From NCBI GenBank assembly GCA_040349255.1, contig JBEQUE010000055.1, positions 61,971 to 125,970 on the forward strand: 64,000 nt of DNA, in the 5' to 3' direction. Source of the DNA: DATMER01 sp040349255 (lineage in GTDB: Bacteria > Acidobacteriota > Thermoanaerobaculia > Multivoradales > UBA5704). Positions 1 through 14,131 of the stretch are shown piece after piece (position 1 is the stretch's first letter; every line of letters begins with the position of its first letter). The notes below the pieces were generated by a model that ran no database searches, was not told where the DNA came from, and worked only from the letters and a program-made list of their open reading frames with translations. A program made the position numbers and the translations under genes.

Positions 1-1180
<1,180 letters not shown>

Positions 1181-1185
1181 TCCGG

Positions 1186-1635
1186 TCACTCCTCCTTCGG
1201 CAGGATCACGACTTCGAACCAGTAGTCGTTCAGGCGCTCGATGGCCTTGACGAAGCCGTCGATGTCGACCGGCTTCTGGATGTAGCTGTTGGCGCCCGAG
1301 CGGTAGCAGACGTTGATGTCGCGCTCGTCGACCGAGGTGGTGAGCACCACCACCGGGATCTTCTTCAGGCGCTCGTCGTTCTTGATCTCGGCCAGGACCT
1401 CGCGCCCGTCGGTGCCCGGGAGGTTCAGGTCGAGCAGGATCACGCCGGGGGTCGGCGCGCTCTCGGGGTCGGCGTAGCGCCCGCGGTGGAACAGGTAGTC
1501 CAGGGCCTCCTCCCCGTCCTCGCAGCGGCGGAGCGTGTTCTTGAGGCCGGACTTGCGGAAGGCCCGCTGGGTGGCCTCGAAATCCTCGGGGCTGTCCTCA
1601 ACCAGCAGGATCGGTTGGCTCGGCGTCTTCGGCAA
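1186..1635 (-). CDS. Single-domain response regulator, Rcp1 type
   Basis: A protein of 149 residues that is only a receiver domain: acidic pocket ILLVEDSPED, phospho-acceptor Asp in VILLDLNLPGTDG, switch Thr in VVVLTTS and the Lys in YIQKPVD. The insertion RCEDGEEALDYLFHRG before the acceptor strand is typical of Rcp1-like regulators, which receive phosphate from phytochrome-type kinases. Its start overlaps the end of the upstream phytochrome-style kinase by 38 bases, so the two are translationally coupled and very probably cognate. With no output domain it probably relays phosphate, perhaps to the next gene, whose kinase also begins with a receiver. Confidence 0.95.
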   Translation of the reverse strand: MPKTPSQPILLVEDSPEDFEATQRAFRKSGLKNTLRRCEDGEEALDYLFHRGRYADPESAPTPGVILLDLNLPGTDGREVLAEIKNDERLKKIPVVVLTTSVDERDINVCYRSGANSYIQKPVDIDGFVKAIERLNDYWFEVVILPKEE

Positions 1636-3103
1636 CGGAGTCTCCTTTGGCCAGGGTGAAATAGAACGTGGTGCCTTCGCCGGGAACCGAATCGAGCCAG
1701 ATCCGGCCGCTGTGGCGCTCGACGATCTTCTTGACGATCGTGAGCCCCGCCCCGGTGCCGCCCCCGAATTTCTCCCTGGAGTGCAGGCGCTTGAAGATGC
1801 GGAAGATGGATTCGAAGTGCTTCTCCTGGATGCCGATGCCGTTGTCCCGGACGTAGAAGACCGGCGGGTCCTCGTCCAGCCATCCGACTTCCACCCACTT
1901 CCGCGGCTTGTCGTTGTACCGGACCGCGTTGAGGATCAGATTGTAGAAGATCTCGCCCACCCGCGCCCGGTCGGCGCGCACGGTGGGCAGCGCGCGCGGC
2001 ACCCGCACCTCCACCCCCTGCTCCCGGAGGTTGATGCCGAGCGAGTCCAGGACCTCGTCCACGATCGGATTGAGGTCGACCTCGTCGATGGCCAGGTCCA
2101 CGCGCCCCAGGCGGGAGTACTGGAGCAGCGAGTCGATCAGGACCTCCATGCGCCGGGAGAGGCGCATCAGGGTCTCGAGCTTCGCCTTGCCGTCCCCGTC
2201 GAGCTTGTCGCCGTAATCCTCCAGCAGGAACTGGGAGTAGTTGTGGATGCCCCGCAGCGGCTCCTTGAGGTCGTGGGAGGCGATGTAGGCGAAGTCGTCG
2301 AGCTCGCGGTTGCTCTGGCGCAGCTCCAGGTTGGCGGTCTGCAGCTCCTGGGTGCGGTCCTCGACCCGGTGCTCCAGCTCGTCCTTGGCGGCCAGGAGCG
2401 CCGCGTCGCGCTCGCCGATCTGGGCGAGCATCTGGTTGAAGGCGTCCACGAGCTGGCCGAGCTCGTCGGCGCTCCGCTTCTCGGCCCGCAGGCTGTAGTC
2501 GTTCCTCTCCGAGACCGCGCGGGCGGTGCGGGACAGGTCGAGGACCGGCCGCGAGATCAGGGACTGGAGCGCCGAGGAGAAGGCCAGCGCCGCCGCCGCC
2601 GCGGCCAGGAACACGGCGATCACGGTGACCGCCCGCACCTGGAGCCGCGCCCAGATCTCGTCGAGCCCGCTCTCCAGGTAGACGGTGCCGATGCGGTCGC
2701 CGTTCAGCACGACCGGCGCGAAGAGCACGAGCGAGTCGCCCTCGAACACCGCGCCGTCGGGCCCGGGCCGGGCCGGGAACCGGGGCGTCCGTCCCGGGCG
2801 CGCCCAGGTGGCGAACGGCGCGCCGTCCCCGCCGTAGAGCGCCGCGGCGAGGATCGACGGCTTGGCGCGCAGCGCCTGCAGCGTCTCCTGCGCGTCCTGC
2901 TCGTCCTGGAAGGACACTGACGCCGTGCTGGTCTGCGCGACGATCTCGGCCAGGGCCTGGAGGTCGGTCGCCATCTCCTTGCGGAAGCGGAACCAGTCGA
3001 GCGAGAGCAGGCCGACGCCGGCGAGGAGCAGGGCTCCGCCGGTGGTGATCATGAGGATCAGCACCAGCTTGCGCCGGATCGGGACGTCGCGCAGCAGCCT
3101 CAT
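1598..3103 (-). CDS. Membrane sensor histidine kinase, CHASE8-HAMP-HisKA-HATPase
   Basis: A protein of 501 residues. A first membrane helix (about 13-35) is followed by a periplasmic sensor of roughly 115 residues resembling CHASE8, a second helix (about 155-178), HAMP (about 180-232), a coiled coil and a phytochrome-type dimerisation domain with the phospho-His in YIASHDLKEPLRG. The HATPase has the N box in FYNLILNAVRYND, then DNGIGI and GGGTGAGL. CHASE8 kinases often sit beside YfiR/DUF4154 proteins, and one is encoded immediately upstream with a gap of 6 bases. The downstream response regulator overlaps this gene. I infer a periplasmic signal is passed through YfiR to this kinase; the ligand is unknown. 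Confidence 0.92.
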   Translation of the reverse strand: MRLLRDVPIRRKLVLILMITTGGALLLAGVGLLSLDWFRFRKEMATDLQALAEIVAQTSTASVSFQDEQDAQETLQALRAKPSILAAALYGGDGAPFATWARPGRTPRFPARPGPDGAVFEGDSLVLFAPVVLNGDRIGTVYLESGLDEIWARLQVRAVTVIAVFLAAAAAALAFSSALQSLISRPVLDLSRTARAVSERNDYSLRAEKRSADELGQLVDAFNQMLAQIGERDAALLAAKDELEHRVEDRTQELQTANLELRQSNRELDDFAYIASHDLKEPLRGIHNYSQFLLEDYGDKLDGDGKAKLETLMRLSRRMEVLIDSLLQYSRLGRVDLAIDEVDLNPIVDEVLDSLGINLREQGVEVRVPRALPTVRADRARVGEIFYNLILNAVRYNDKPRKWVEVGWLDEDPPVFYVRDNGIGIQEKHFESIFRIFKRLHSREKFGGGTGAGLTIVKKIVERHSGRIWLDSVPGEGTTFYFTLAKGDSVAEDAEPTDPAG

Positions 3104-3109
3104 CGCCCC

Positions 3110-3667
3110 TTACGGTCCCTTGCCGGGCTCCTGCACGGCCAGCCGCAGCAGCTTCGAGCTGATCTTGAGCTGGCTGCGCCCGGCGGCCTCCTGGTTGATC
3201 AGGAAGCGGACCTTGTTATGCTCCACCACGAAGTTGATGACTCCGCCGGCCTTGAGGAAGCCGTCCGTGTCGCCGACGGTGAGGACCGGCGCGCCCTGGA
3301 CCCGCGCGAGGACCTCCGGCATCCGCGCGCGCTCCGAGCGGCTGACGAAGAGCACCTGGCAGTCGCGGAGGTCGTCGAGCGACTCCGGCCGCTGCACGAG
3401 CAGGCCGCGCTCGCCGAGGCTCTCGCCGCGCACCGCGCCGTCCAGGCTGGCGCCGAAGGGGTCGGCGCCGTAGACGCAGATCGTCAGCGGGCTCTTCGCG
3501 CCGGCAAAGGCGTCGGCCGGCCACTCCACGAACTTGACGAAGTTGAACAGGAACGCCGCCTTGAGCTCATACTCCAGGGGCCCCGGCGATGAGCCCTCCT
3601 GCGCCGCGACCGGCAGCGCCAGGAGGAGAAGCGCGAGGAGGACAAGGCTCCGCCTCAGAAGCGCCAT
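3110..3667 (-). CDS. YfiR/DUF4154 family periplasmic protein
   Basis: A protein of 185 residues with a signal peptide (MALLRRSLVLLALLLLALP, cleavage near VAAQE). The mature part starts with the family hallmark YELKAAFLFNFVKFVEWP, followed by the CVYGADPFG and LFVSRSE stretches of DUF4154. In Pseudomonas, YfiR is a periplasmic repressor of the diguanylate cyclase YfiN; elsewhere the family pairs with TonB receptors and histidine kinases, as here. The start overlaps the TonB receptor gene by 13 bases and the stop is 6 bases before the CHASE8 kinase. It probably connects the outer-membrane receptor to the kinase in the periplasm. Confidence 0.93.
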   Translation of the reverse strand: MALLRRSLVLLALLLLALPVAAQEGSSPGPLEYELKAAFLFNFVKFVEWPADAFAGAKSPLTICVYGADPFGASLDGAVRGESLGERGLLVQRPESLDDLRDCQVLFVSRSERARMPEVLARVQGAPVLTVGDTDGFLKAGGVINFVVEHNKVRFLINQEAAGRSQLKISSKLLRLAVQEPGKGP

Positions 3668-5591
3668 TCGACCTTCCCGTAGACGCTGCGCTCCACCTCC
3701 TCGCGCAGCGGGCTCGCGGGCCCGAACTCCGCGTGACTGGAGTGCAGCAGGTTGCGGCCGACCAGCGACAGCTCCAACCCCTCGATCGCCTTCCAACCCA
3801 GCCGGAGGTCCATCTCCGTGTAGGCGTCCACCTTCGGCTGCGGCAGCGAGCCGATGTGCCGCACCCAGGCGTCGAATTCCAGGTCCGCCGGCAGGTCGAT
3901 GGAGGTGCGGACCAGGAAGCGGTTCTCGGGATCGTTGCCCTCCGCCAGCCCGCCGGTCGGATCGGTGCTGCCGGGGTCGCGGCTGAAGCTCTTCTCCAGG
4001 CGGGTGTAGGCGGCGTGGAGGCGGAGGCCCGGGACGGGCTGCGCGTTCATCCGCAACTCGGCCCCCCAGGTCTCGGCGTTGAGGCCGTTGAGCAGCACGA
4101 TCGGGAGGGGCGCGCCCGCCGGCGAGGAACGCCGCTCCTGGCTGCGCAGGTTGTCGTAGACGTTGTAGAACGCCGTCGCGTCGAGCAGCAGCTCGGGGGT
4201 GGGCTGGATGCGGTAACCCAGCTCGTACGCGAGCAGCTCCTCGGACTCGAAGTCCCGGCTCCCCTCGACCACCGGGGCGCCGTTCGGAGCGAAGAAGACC
4301 ACGTCCTCGTCGATGCGGGTGGGCGTGCGCACGGCGCGCGAGACCGCGCCCCACACGGTGCGCCGGTCGTTCGGCTTCCAGGCCACGTGGACGCTGGGCT
4401 GGACCTCGAAGCCGGTCGAGTCGTTGTGCTCGACCTTGGTGCCCACGGTCACGTCGAGCTTGTCGGCGAGGAGCGAGATCTCGTCCTGGACGAAGGCGCT
4501 CGCCAGGCCGAAGCTCCGGCGCGGCGGGAAGAAGCCGACCGCCGCGCTGTTGCCCACCTCGTCCTGGTGGTGGCGGTAGCCGAAGCCCCAGACCAGGTCG
4601 TGTCGCCTGGCGAGCGGCAGGCGGTGCTGGAAGTCCAGATCGATCGTATCCAGGTGCTCCTCGAACAGATTCGGGATGCGGCGGTGGGTGCGGTCCCAGT
4701 AGACCTGCAGCTCCAGGCCCGAGCGCTCCGAGGTGGCGCGGGTCCAGCGCCCGAGCAGGTTGCCGCCGTCCACGTCCGAGTCGGCCCGGGTGGCCTCGCC
4801 GATCGAGCCCTGGTAGGCGTCGCCCTGGACGGTGAACGAGTCGGCCGCCGAATTCTTCCAGTCGGCGCGGAACCCGGCCTGGCTCATCTGCATGTCGTCG
4901 CGCGCGCTGGAGCCGTCGGCGAAGGCCAGGGCGTCGCGGTCGAAGTGCTTGCCGTAGACCCGGTACTGGCCCTTGTCTCCCGAGAACCGGCCGCCCCAGC
5001 GCACGCCGCCGAAGCCGCGCTCCTCGTTGCCCGCGCCGGCCGTCACCAGGCCGCCCTGGGTGTCGGCGGCCTTCTTCGTGATGACGTTGATCACGCCGTT
5101 GACCGCGTTCGCCCCCCACAGCGTGGCGCCGGGGCCGCGGATGACCTCGATCCGTTCCACGTCCTCCAGGAGCACGTCCTGGACGTCCCAGAACACGCCC
5201 GAGAAGAGAGGCGTGTAGATGCTTCTGCCGTCGATCAGCACCAGCATCTTGTTGGCGGTCGTGAGGTTGAAGCCCCGCGCGCTGATCGCCCAGTCGCGCT
5301 GGGACTGGCGGGCGACGTGGAGCGAGTTGATCAGGCGCAGCGCGTCCGCCAGGCTGGTCGCGCCCGAGCGCCGCAGGCCGTCCTGGGTGATGACGACGAT
5401 CGCCGCGGCGGCCTGGTTGAGCGGCTCGGAGCGCTTCGACACCGAGGTGACGTCGATCTGCATGAGCTGCTCGATGCTGAGCTTCTTCAGGTCGGCAGCG
5501 GCGCGCGGCGCAGCCGGTTCAGCCGGCCCGGCCAGGGTCACGGCGGGCAGCAGGAGGGCCGAGGCCAGCAGAAGGGCGATGGGCCTGCGGG

Positions 5592-5595
<4 letters not shown>
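3655..5595 (-). CDS. TonB-dependent outer-membrane receptor
   Basis: A protein of 646 residues with a signal peptide (RRPIALLLASALLLPAVTLA). The segment KLSIEQLMQIDVTSVSKR is a TonB-box-like N terminus. A plug domain (about 50-160) contains MLVLIDGRSIYTP, VERIEVIRGPGATLWG and NAVNGVINVITKKA. A 22-strand-type barrel follows, ending in YGKVEWRF with the terminal Phe expected of outer-membrane barrels. The GTG start was chosen because it forms a GTGA overlap with the stop of the CheB/CheR gene and directly precedes the signal peptide; an open frame continues far upstream but does not encode this family. Receptors of this type beside YfiR and a kinase may act as sensors rather than simple importers. 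The substrate cannot be read from sequence. Confidence 0.93.
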
Positions 5596-9695
<4,100 letters not shown>

Positions 9696-9758
9696 GGACC
9701 TCCTTCTGCTCGGCCTGCTTCAACTCCGTGCGGCTTTGAACGATAGTACGCATCCAAG

Positions 9759-10190
9759 ATGGATGCCAATCCGGAACGGGTGTTCGTGCGGGTCATTCGG
9801 GTCGTGGCCGCGGTGGTCGAGCGGGAGGGCCGGCTCCTCCTCTGCCGCCGTCCGGCGGGCAAGCGCCACGCGGGCCGGTGGGAGTTTCCGGGCGGCAAGC
9901 TGCTGCCGGAGGAGACCGTGGCGGAAGCGGTCCGCCGCGAGCTGGCCGAGGAGCTCGCGGTGGAGGTCCTCGCCGTGGGCGAGCGCCTCCTCGCCCTGCC
10001 GGACCCCGGATCTGCCTTCGTGGTGGAGTTCCATTCGGTAAAAATTGCCGGCGAGCCCGAAGCCCTGGAGCACGACGTGCTCGGCTGGTTCCGGCCGGAG
10101 GAGCTGGCCGGCCTCGACCTCGCGCCGAGCGACCGGGCGTTCGCCGAACGATTGCCGGGATATGCTCCGGCGCGGGAGGACGAGCGATGA
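9759..10190 (+). CDS. mutT: Nudix hydrolase, MutT-like 8-oxo-dGTP diphosphatase
   Basis: A protein of 143 residues with a clear Nudix box: GGKLLPEETVAEAV then RRELAEELAVEV. The usual Gly near the end of the box is Ala here. The VVAAVVEREGRLLLCRRP and GRWEFPGGK stretches are those of the MutT branch, which clears oxidised dGTP to prevent mutations. The length is close to the E. coli enzyme (129). It is divergent from the CheB/CheR gene with 63 bases between the starts, and ends in an ATGA overlap with methionine aminopeptidase, so the two are one transcription unit. Substrate is inferred from family; other Nudix substrates are possible. Confidence 0.88.
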   Translation: MDANPERVFVRVIRVVAAVVEREGRLLLCRRPAGKRHAGRWEFPGGKLLPEETVAEAVRRELAEELAVEVLAVGERLLALPDPGSAFVVEFHSVKIAGEPEALEHDVLGWFRPEELAGLDLAPSDRAFAERLPGYAPAREDER

Positions 10191-10930
10191 CGATCACCTC
10201 GCAGGAGGAGCTGGCGGGCATGGAGCGGGTGGGGCGACTGGTGGGGCTCGCCCTGCGGGAGATGAAGGCGGCGGCGAAGCCGGGGATGACCACGGCGGAG
10301 CTGGACGGGATCGGCGCCGCCTTCCTGCGCCGCCGCGGAGCGCGCTCGGCGCCCCAGATGACCTACGACTTCCCGGGCTTCACCTGCCTGAGCGTCAACG
10401 AGGAGGTCGTCCACGGCATCCCCGGCCCGCGCCGGCTCCAGCCGGGCGACGTGCTGAAGATCGACGTCACCGCCGAGCTCGGCGGCTATGTCGCCGACGC
10501 CACGGTCATGAAGCTGCTGCCGCCGGTCTCGCCCCAAGCGCTCCAGCTCGAGACCTGCGCGGTCTCGGCCTTCGGCCGCGCGATGCGCGTGGCCCGGGCG
10601 GGCAACCGGGTCTCGGACATCGGCAAGGAGGTGGAGGCGGAGGTCCGGCGCCACGGCTTCCGTGTCCTGCGCGACCTCTCGGGCCACGGCGTGGGCCGCA
10701 GCCTCCACGAGCCGCCGCCGGTGCCGAACTACTATGACCCCCGGTCCCTCGTCGAGCTGCAGGAGGGCATGGTCCTGGCCGTCGAGCCCATCTTCGCCGC
10801 CGGCCCCGCCCGCCTCGTCGAGGAGAAGGACGGCTGGACCATCCGCACCCACAACCGCTGTCTCGCCGCGCACTACGAGCACACCGTCGTCATCACCCGC
10901 GGCGAGCCCAAGGTGCTGACGGCGGTATAG
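10187..10930 (+). CDS. map: Methionine aminopeptidase type I
   Basis: A protein of 247 residues that removes the initiator Met from nascent proteins. The five metal ligands are present: Asp in LKIDVTAE, Asp in YVADATVM, His in SGHGVGRSLHEPP, Glu in LAVEPIF and Glu in HYEHTVVI; the substrate-contact His is in NEEVVHGIPG. It has no N-terminal SH3-type or zinc extension, so it is the short class Ia form. The ATG was chosen because it gives a four-base ATGA overlap with the Nudix gene and the protein aligns with the family from its first residue. A short GC-rich hairpin follows the stop. Confidence 0.95.
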   Translation: MTITSQEELAGMERVGRLVGLALREMKAAAKPGMTTAELDGIGAAFLRRRGARSAPQMTYDFPGFTCLSVNEEVVHGIPGPRRLQPGDVLKIDVTAELGGYVADATVMKLLPPVSPQALQLETCAVSAFGRAMRVARAGNRVSDIGKEVEAEVRRHGFRVLRDLSGHGVGRSLHEPPPVPNYYDPRSLVELQEGMVLAVEPIFAAGPARLVEEKDGWTIRTHNRCLAAHYEHTVVITRGEPKVLTAV

Positions 10931-10945
10931 CCCGGCTGCCGGGCT
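10929..10945. terminator. Hairpin between map and tRNA-Leu
   Basis: AGCCCGG-CTG-CCGGGCT forms a perfect 7-bp stem with a 3-base loop just after the map stop. It lies downstream of both the plus-strand map gene and the minus-strand tRNA, so it could stop transcription from either side. There is no T-run, so intrinsic termination is uncertain. Confidence 0.4.
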
Positions 10946-10952
10946 CCTGAGA

Positions 10953-11033
10953 TGCCGGAGGCGGGGGTCGAACCCGCACGTCTTGCGACGGGAGATTTTA
11001 AGTCTCCTGCGTCTGCCATTCCGCCACTCCGGC
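10953..11033 (-). tRNA. tRNA-Leu, anticodon UAA
   Basis: Read on the minus strand, the 81-base sequence folds as a class II tRNA. The acceptor stem is GCCGGAG paired with CTCCGGC, with discriminator A. The anticodon stem-loop is GGAGA-CTTAAAA-TCTCC, giving anticodon TAA for the Leu codon UUA. A long variable arm (CGTCGCAAGACG) and a T arm GCGGG-TTCGACC-CCCGC follow. The CCA end is not encoded. The UUA codon is rare in this GC-rich DNA. Confidence 0.95.
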
Positions 11034-11142
11034 CGAGGACGGTATTTTAGCCTCTCTTCACTTCGGGCGTCTCCTCCCCTTCCCCTGCGGCTCCGGAAAG
11101 GTAGAATCCCGCCACGATCGAATTCCTTCGGAGGGAGATCCC

Positions 11143-12744
11143 TTGCCCCGAACCCATTCCGCCCTGGCCGCTCTGGCCGCCCTCGCCCTGGCTCTCCCGG
11201 CGCCGTCCCGCGCCGAGGAGCCGGCCGACCTCGCCATGGTGTCGCGCATCCGAGACGAAGGCATCCGGCATTCGCAGGTGATGGAGACCGTCCGCGAGCT
11301 CACCGACGGCCTCGGCCCCCGGCTCACCGGGTCGCCCCAGCTCAAGGCGGCCAACGACTGGACCCGGCAGCGCCTCGCGGAGTGGGGGCTCGCGAACGCC
11401 CATCTCGAGTCCTACTCCTTCGGCCGGGGCTGGTCCTTCAGCCGCGCGGCCGTGCACATGACGAAGCCGCAGGAGATGCCGCTCCTGGCCCTGCCCAAGG
11501 CCTACACCCCCGGCACCGGGGGCCCGGTCCGCGGCCCCGTCGCCATCGCCGTCCTCAAGAAGGAAGCCGACCTCGAGCCCTGGAAGGGCAAGCTCGCCGG
11601 CAAGATCGTCCTCCTCGACGAGCCCTTCGATTTCTCCAAGGCCTCCGAGGCGGATCCCCGGGAGTACTCGGAGGAGAACCTTCGCGAGCTCGGGACGTAT
11701 GAGATCCCCAGGGAACGCAACGCCGAGGAGCGCAGGAAGGGCTTCATCACCCGCATCTCCTTCCGCCTGGCGCTCAACCGCTTCCTGGCCGAGGAGAAGG
11801 TGCTCGCCACCGTGGAGCCGAGCTCGCGCCCGTGGGGCGTGCTGCGCGTCGGCCGCGGCGGCTCCTACACCCCGGGCGAGAGCGCCGGCGTGCCGGCCCT
11901 GATCATGGCCGCCGAACAGTACAACCGCCTTCACCGGATGGTCAGCGGCGGCAGGGAGACGGAGCTGGAGATCGAGGTCGAAGCCCGATTCCACGACGAG
12001 GACCCCGACGCCTACAACACCATCGCCGAGATCCCGGGCAGTGGTGGCGAGGTGGTCATGGTCGGTGCCCACCTCGACTCGTGGCACACCGGCACCGGCG
12101 CCACCGACGACGCCGCCGGCTGCGCCATCGTCATGGAGGCCATGCGCATCCTGAACGCCCTGAAGATCAAGCCCCGGCGAACCATCCGCATGGCCCTCTG
12201 GAGCGGCGAGGAGCAGGGCCTCTACAGCTCGCTCGCCTATGTGACCGAGCACTTCGGGAGCTGGTCCGGGCCGGCCGATCCCGAGCGCCGCGCCCAGCTC
12301 CCCTTCAACTATTGGAGCGGCGAGGGCACGCTCCGCGTCCGTCCGGCCCACGCGAAGCTCTCGGCCTACTTCAACGTCGACAACGGGGGCGGGAAGATCC
12401 GCGGGATCTACGCCGAGGACAACGCCGCGGTGAAGCCGATCTTCGAGGCCTGGCTCGCCCCGCTCAACGACCTCGGGGCCGATACCGTGACCCTGCGGCC
12501 GACCGGGAATACCGACCACGAGTCGTTCCTCGACGTCGGCCTGCCCGGCTTCCAGTTCATCCAGGACGAGCTCGACTACGACGCCCACACCCATCACAGC
12601 AACATGGACGTCTACGACCACATCCAGAGGGCGGACATGATCCAGGCCTCGGTGGTGCTGGCCTCCGTCCTCTACGACGCCGCCATGCGGCCGGAGAAGC
12701 TTCCCAGGCCGCCGCTGCCGGAGCCCAACGCTCCCCAGCCCTGA
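11143..12744 (+). CDS. Secreted M28 family zinc peptidase with PA domain
   Basis: A protein of 533 residues with a signal peptide (HSALAALAALALALPAPSRA). An inserted PA-like region (about 120-280) precedes the M28 catalytic core: His and Asp in VGAHLDSWHTGTGATDD, the catalytic Glu pair in LWSGEEQG, the metal Asp in FNVDNGGG, and His in DAHTHHSNMD. M28 enzymes are co-catalytic two-zinc aminopeptidases or carboxypeptidases acting outside the cytoplasm. The start is TTG, preceded by GGAGGGAGATCCC; no better ATG fits the signal peptide. It is followed 25 bases later by the M16 pair, which suggests a shared role in periplasmic peptide breakdown. Confidence 0.92.
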   Translation: MPRTHSALAALAALALALPAPSRAEEPADLAMVSRIRDEGIRHSQVMETVRELTDGLGPRLTGSPQLKAANDWTRQRLAEWGLANAHLESYSFGRGWSFSRAAVHMTKPQEMPLLALPKAYTPGTGGPVRGPVAIAVLKKEADLEPWKGKLAGKIVLLDEPFDFSKASEADPREYSEENLRELGTYEIPRERNAEERRKGFITRISFRLALNRFLAEEKVLATVEPSSRPWGVLRVGRGGSYTPGESAGVPALIMAAEQYNRLHRMVSGGRETELEIEVEARFHDEDPDAYNTIAEIPGSGGEVVMVGAHLDSWHTGTGATDDAAGCAIVMEAMRILNALKIKPRRTIRMALWSGEEQGLYSSLAYVTEHFGSWSGPADPERRAQLPFNYWSGEGTLRVRPAHAKLSAYFNVDNGGGKIRGIYAEDNAAVKPIFEAWLAPLNDLGADTVTLRPTGNTDHESFLDVGLPGFQFIQDELDYDAHTHHSNMDVYDHIQRADMIQASVVLASVLYDAAMRPEKLPRPPLPEPNAPQP

Positions 12745-12769
12745 ACTCTAGCTTCATGGGAGAAACCGG

Positions 12770-14131
12770 ATGTCCAAACGCAGACTGCCGCTGGCGCTGG
12801 GGCTCGCCTTGACGGCCCACGCTCTGCCGGCCCCGGCCCCGGCGCTACCGCTCAAGGTGACGCCGCCCGAGATCAAGGTGCGCGAGCACCAGCTCGCCAA
12901 CGGCCTCGAGGTGATCCTCCACGAGGACCACTCCGTGCCGGTGGCGAACGTCCAGGTCTGGTACCACGTGGGCTCGAAGGACGAGCGCCAGGGCCGCAGC
13001 GGCTTCGCCCACCTGTTCGAGCACATCATGTTCAAGGGCTCGGCCAACGTCGGCCCCGAGGAGCACAAGGACTTCATCAACGCGATCGGCGGGCGCTACA
13101 ATGCCACCACCGACTTCGACCGCACGCTCTACTTCGAGACCATCCCGAGCAACTACCTGGAGCGCATCCTCTGGATGGAGGCCGACCGCATGCGCTCGCT
13201 CGACGTCTCGGAGGAGAACTTCAAGTCCGAGCGCGAGGTGGTCAAGGAGGAGCGCCGGCTGCGCGTCGAGAACCCGCCCTTCGGCCGCCTGTTCGAGCTG
13301 GTGCTCGACAAGACCTTCACCACCCACCCCTACCGCATCCTGCCGATCGGTAGCATGGCCGACCTCGACGCCGCCACGATCCAGGACGTGCGGGACTTCC
13401 ACAGCACCTACTACGTGCCGAACAACGCCACCCTGGTGGTGGCCGGCGACTTCCGGTCCGACGAGGTCCTGGGCTGGATCGAGCGCTGGTTCGGCTCGAT
13501 CCCCAAGGGCAAGCAGATCCCGCGCAACGTGCCGAAGGAGCCCGCCCAGACCGCCGAGCGCCGCACGGTCGCCTACGACTCCAACGCGCCGCTGCCGGTG
13601 GTGCTCTTCACCTACCACATGCCCGAGGCCGGCCATCCCGACCTCTACGCGCTGGAGGTGGCGGCCAACGTCCTGTCCGAGGGGCAGAGCTCGCGCCTCT
13701 ACCGCAAGCTGGTCTACGACCAGCAGATCGCGCTCCAGGCCGGCGGCCAGACGATCGTGCTGGAGGATCCCGGGGTATTCTTCTTCTTCGCCATCCTGCA
13801 GGGCGACCAGGTGCAGCAGGCCGAGACGTCGCTCCAGGAGGAGGTCCAGCGCCTCCAGTCCACGCCGGTCGGCGCGGCGGAGCTCGAGAAGGCCAAGAAC
13901 CAGCTCATCGCGCGCCAGGTGTTCGGCCGCGAGACGGTGCAGGACAAGGGCGAGGCGCTGGGCTACGCCAGCGTGATCCTGGAGGACCTCTCGCGGGTCA
14001 ACAAGGATCTCGCCGAATATCAGAAGGTCACCGCGGACGACGTCCTCCGGGTCGCGAAGACCTACTTCAAGCCCGAGAGCCGCACGGTCGTCCACATGCT
14101 GCCCGAGTCCATGAAGGAGAAGCAGCCATGA
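12770..14131 (+). CDS. M16 family zinc peptidase, catalytic subunit
   Basis: A protein of 453 residues with a signal peptide (LPLALGLALTAHALPAPAPA). It carries the inverted zinc motif HLFEH in GFAHLFEHIMFKGS, with the downstream Glu in EVVKEERRLRVE, and the R/Y substrate region in the C-terminal half (SEGQSSRLYRKLVYD). It is the active half of a bipartite insulinase-like periplasmic protease. It overlaps the next gene by four bases (ATGA), and that gene encodes the partner lacking the motif. Such pairs form a clamshell that degrades short peptides; the substrate is not known here. Confidence 0.94.
   Translation: MSKRRLPLALGLALTAHALPAPAPALPLKVTPPEIKVREHQLANGLEVILHEDHSVPVANVQVWYHVGSKDERQGRSGFAHLFEHIMFKGSANVGPEEHKDFINAIGGRYNATTDFDRTLYFETIPSNYLERILWMEADRMRSLDVSEENFKSEREVVKEERRLRVENPPFGRLFELVLDKTFTTHPYRILPIGSMADLDAATIQDVRDFHSTYYVPNNATLVVAGDFRSDEVLGWIERWFGSIPKGKQIPRNVPKEPAQTAERRTVAYDSNAPLPVVLFTYHMPEAGHPDLYALEVAANVLSEGQSSRLYRKLVYDQQIALQAGGQTIVLEDPGVFFFFAILQGDQVQQAETSLQEEVQRLQSTPVGAAELEKAKNQLIARQVFGRETVQDKGEALGYASVILEDLSRVNKDLAEYQKVTADDVLRVAKTYFKPESRTVVHMLPESMKEKQP

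Noticed and set aside
10929..10945. Riboswitch or attenuator near tRNA-Leu
   Set aside because: Only a 7-bp hairpin is visible with no conserved aptamer-like sequence; a simple terminator is more likely.
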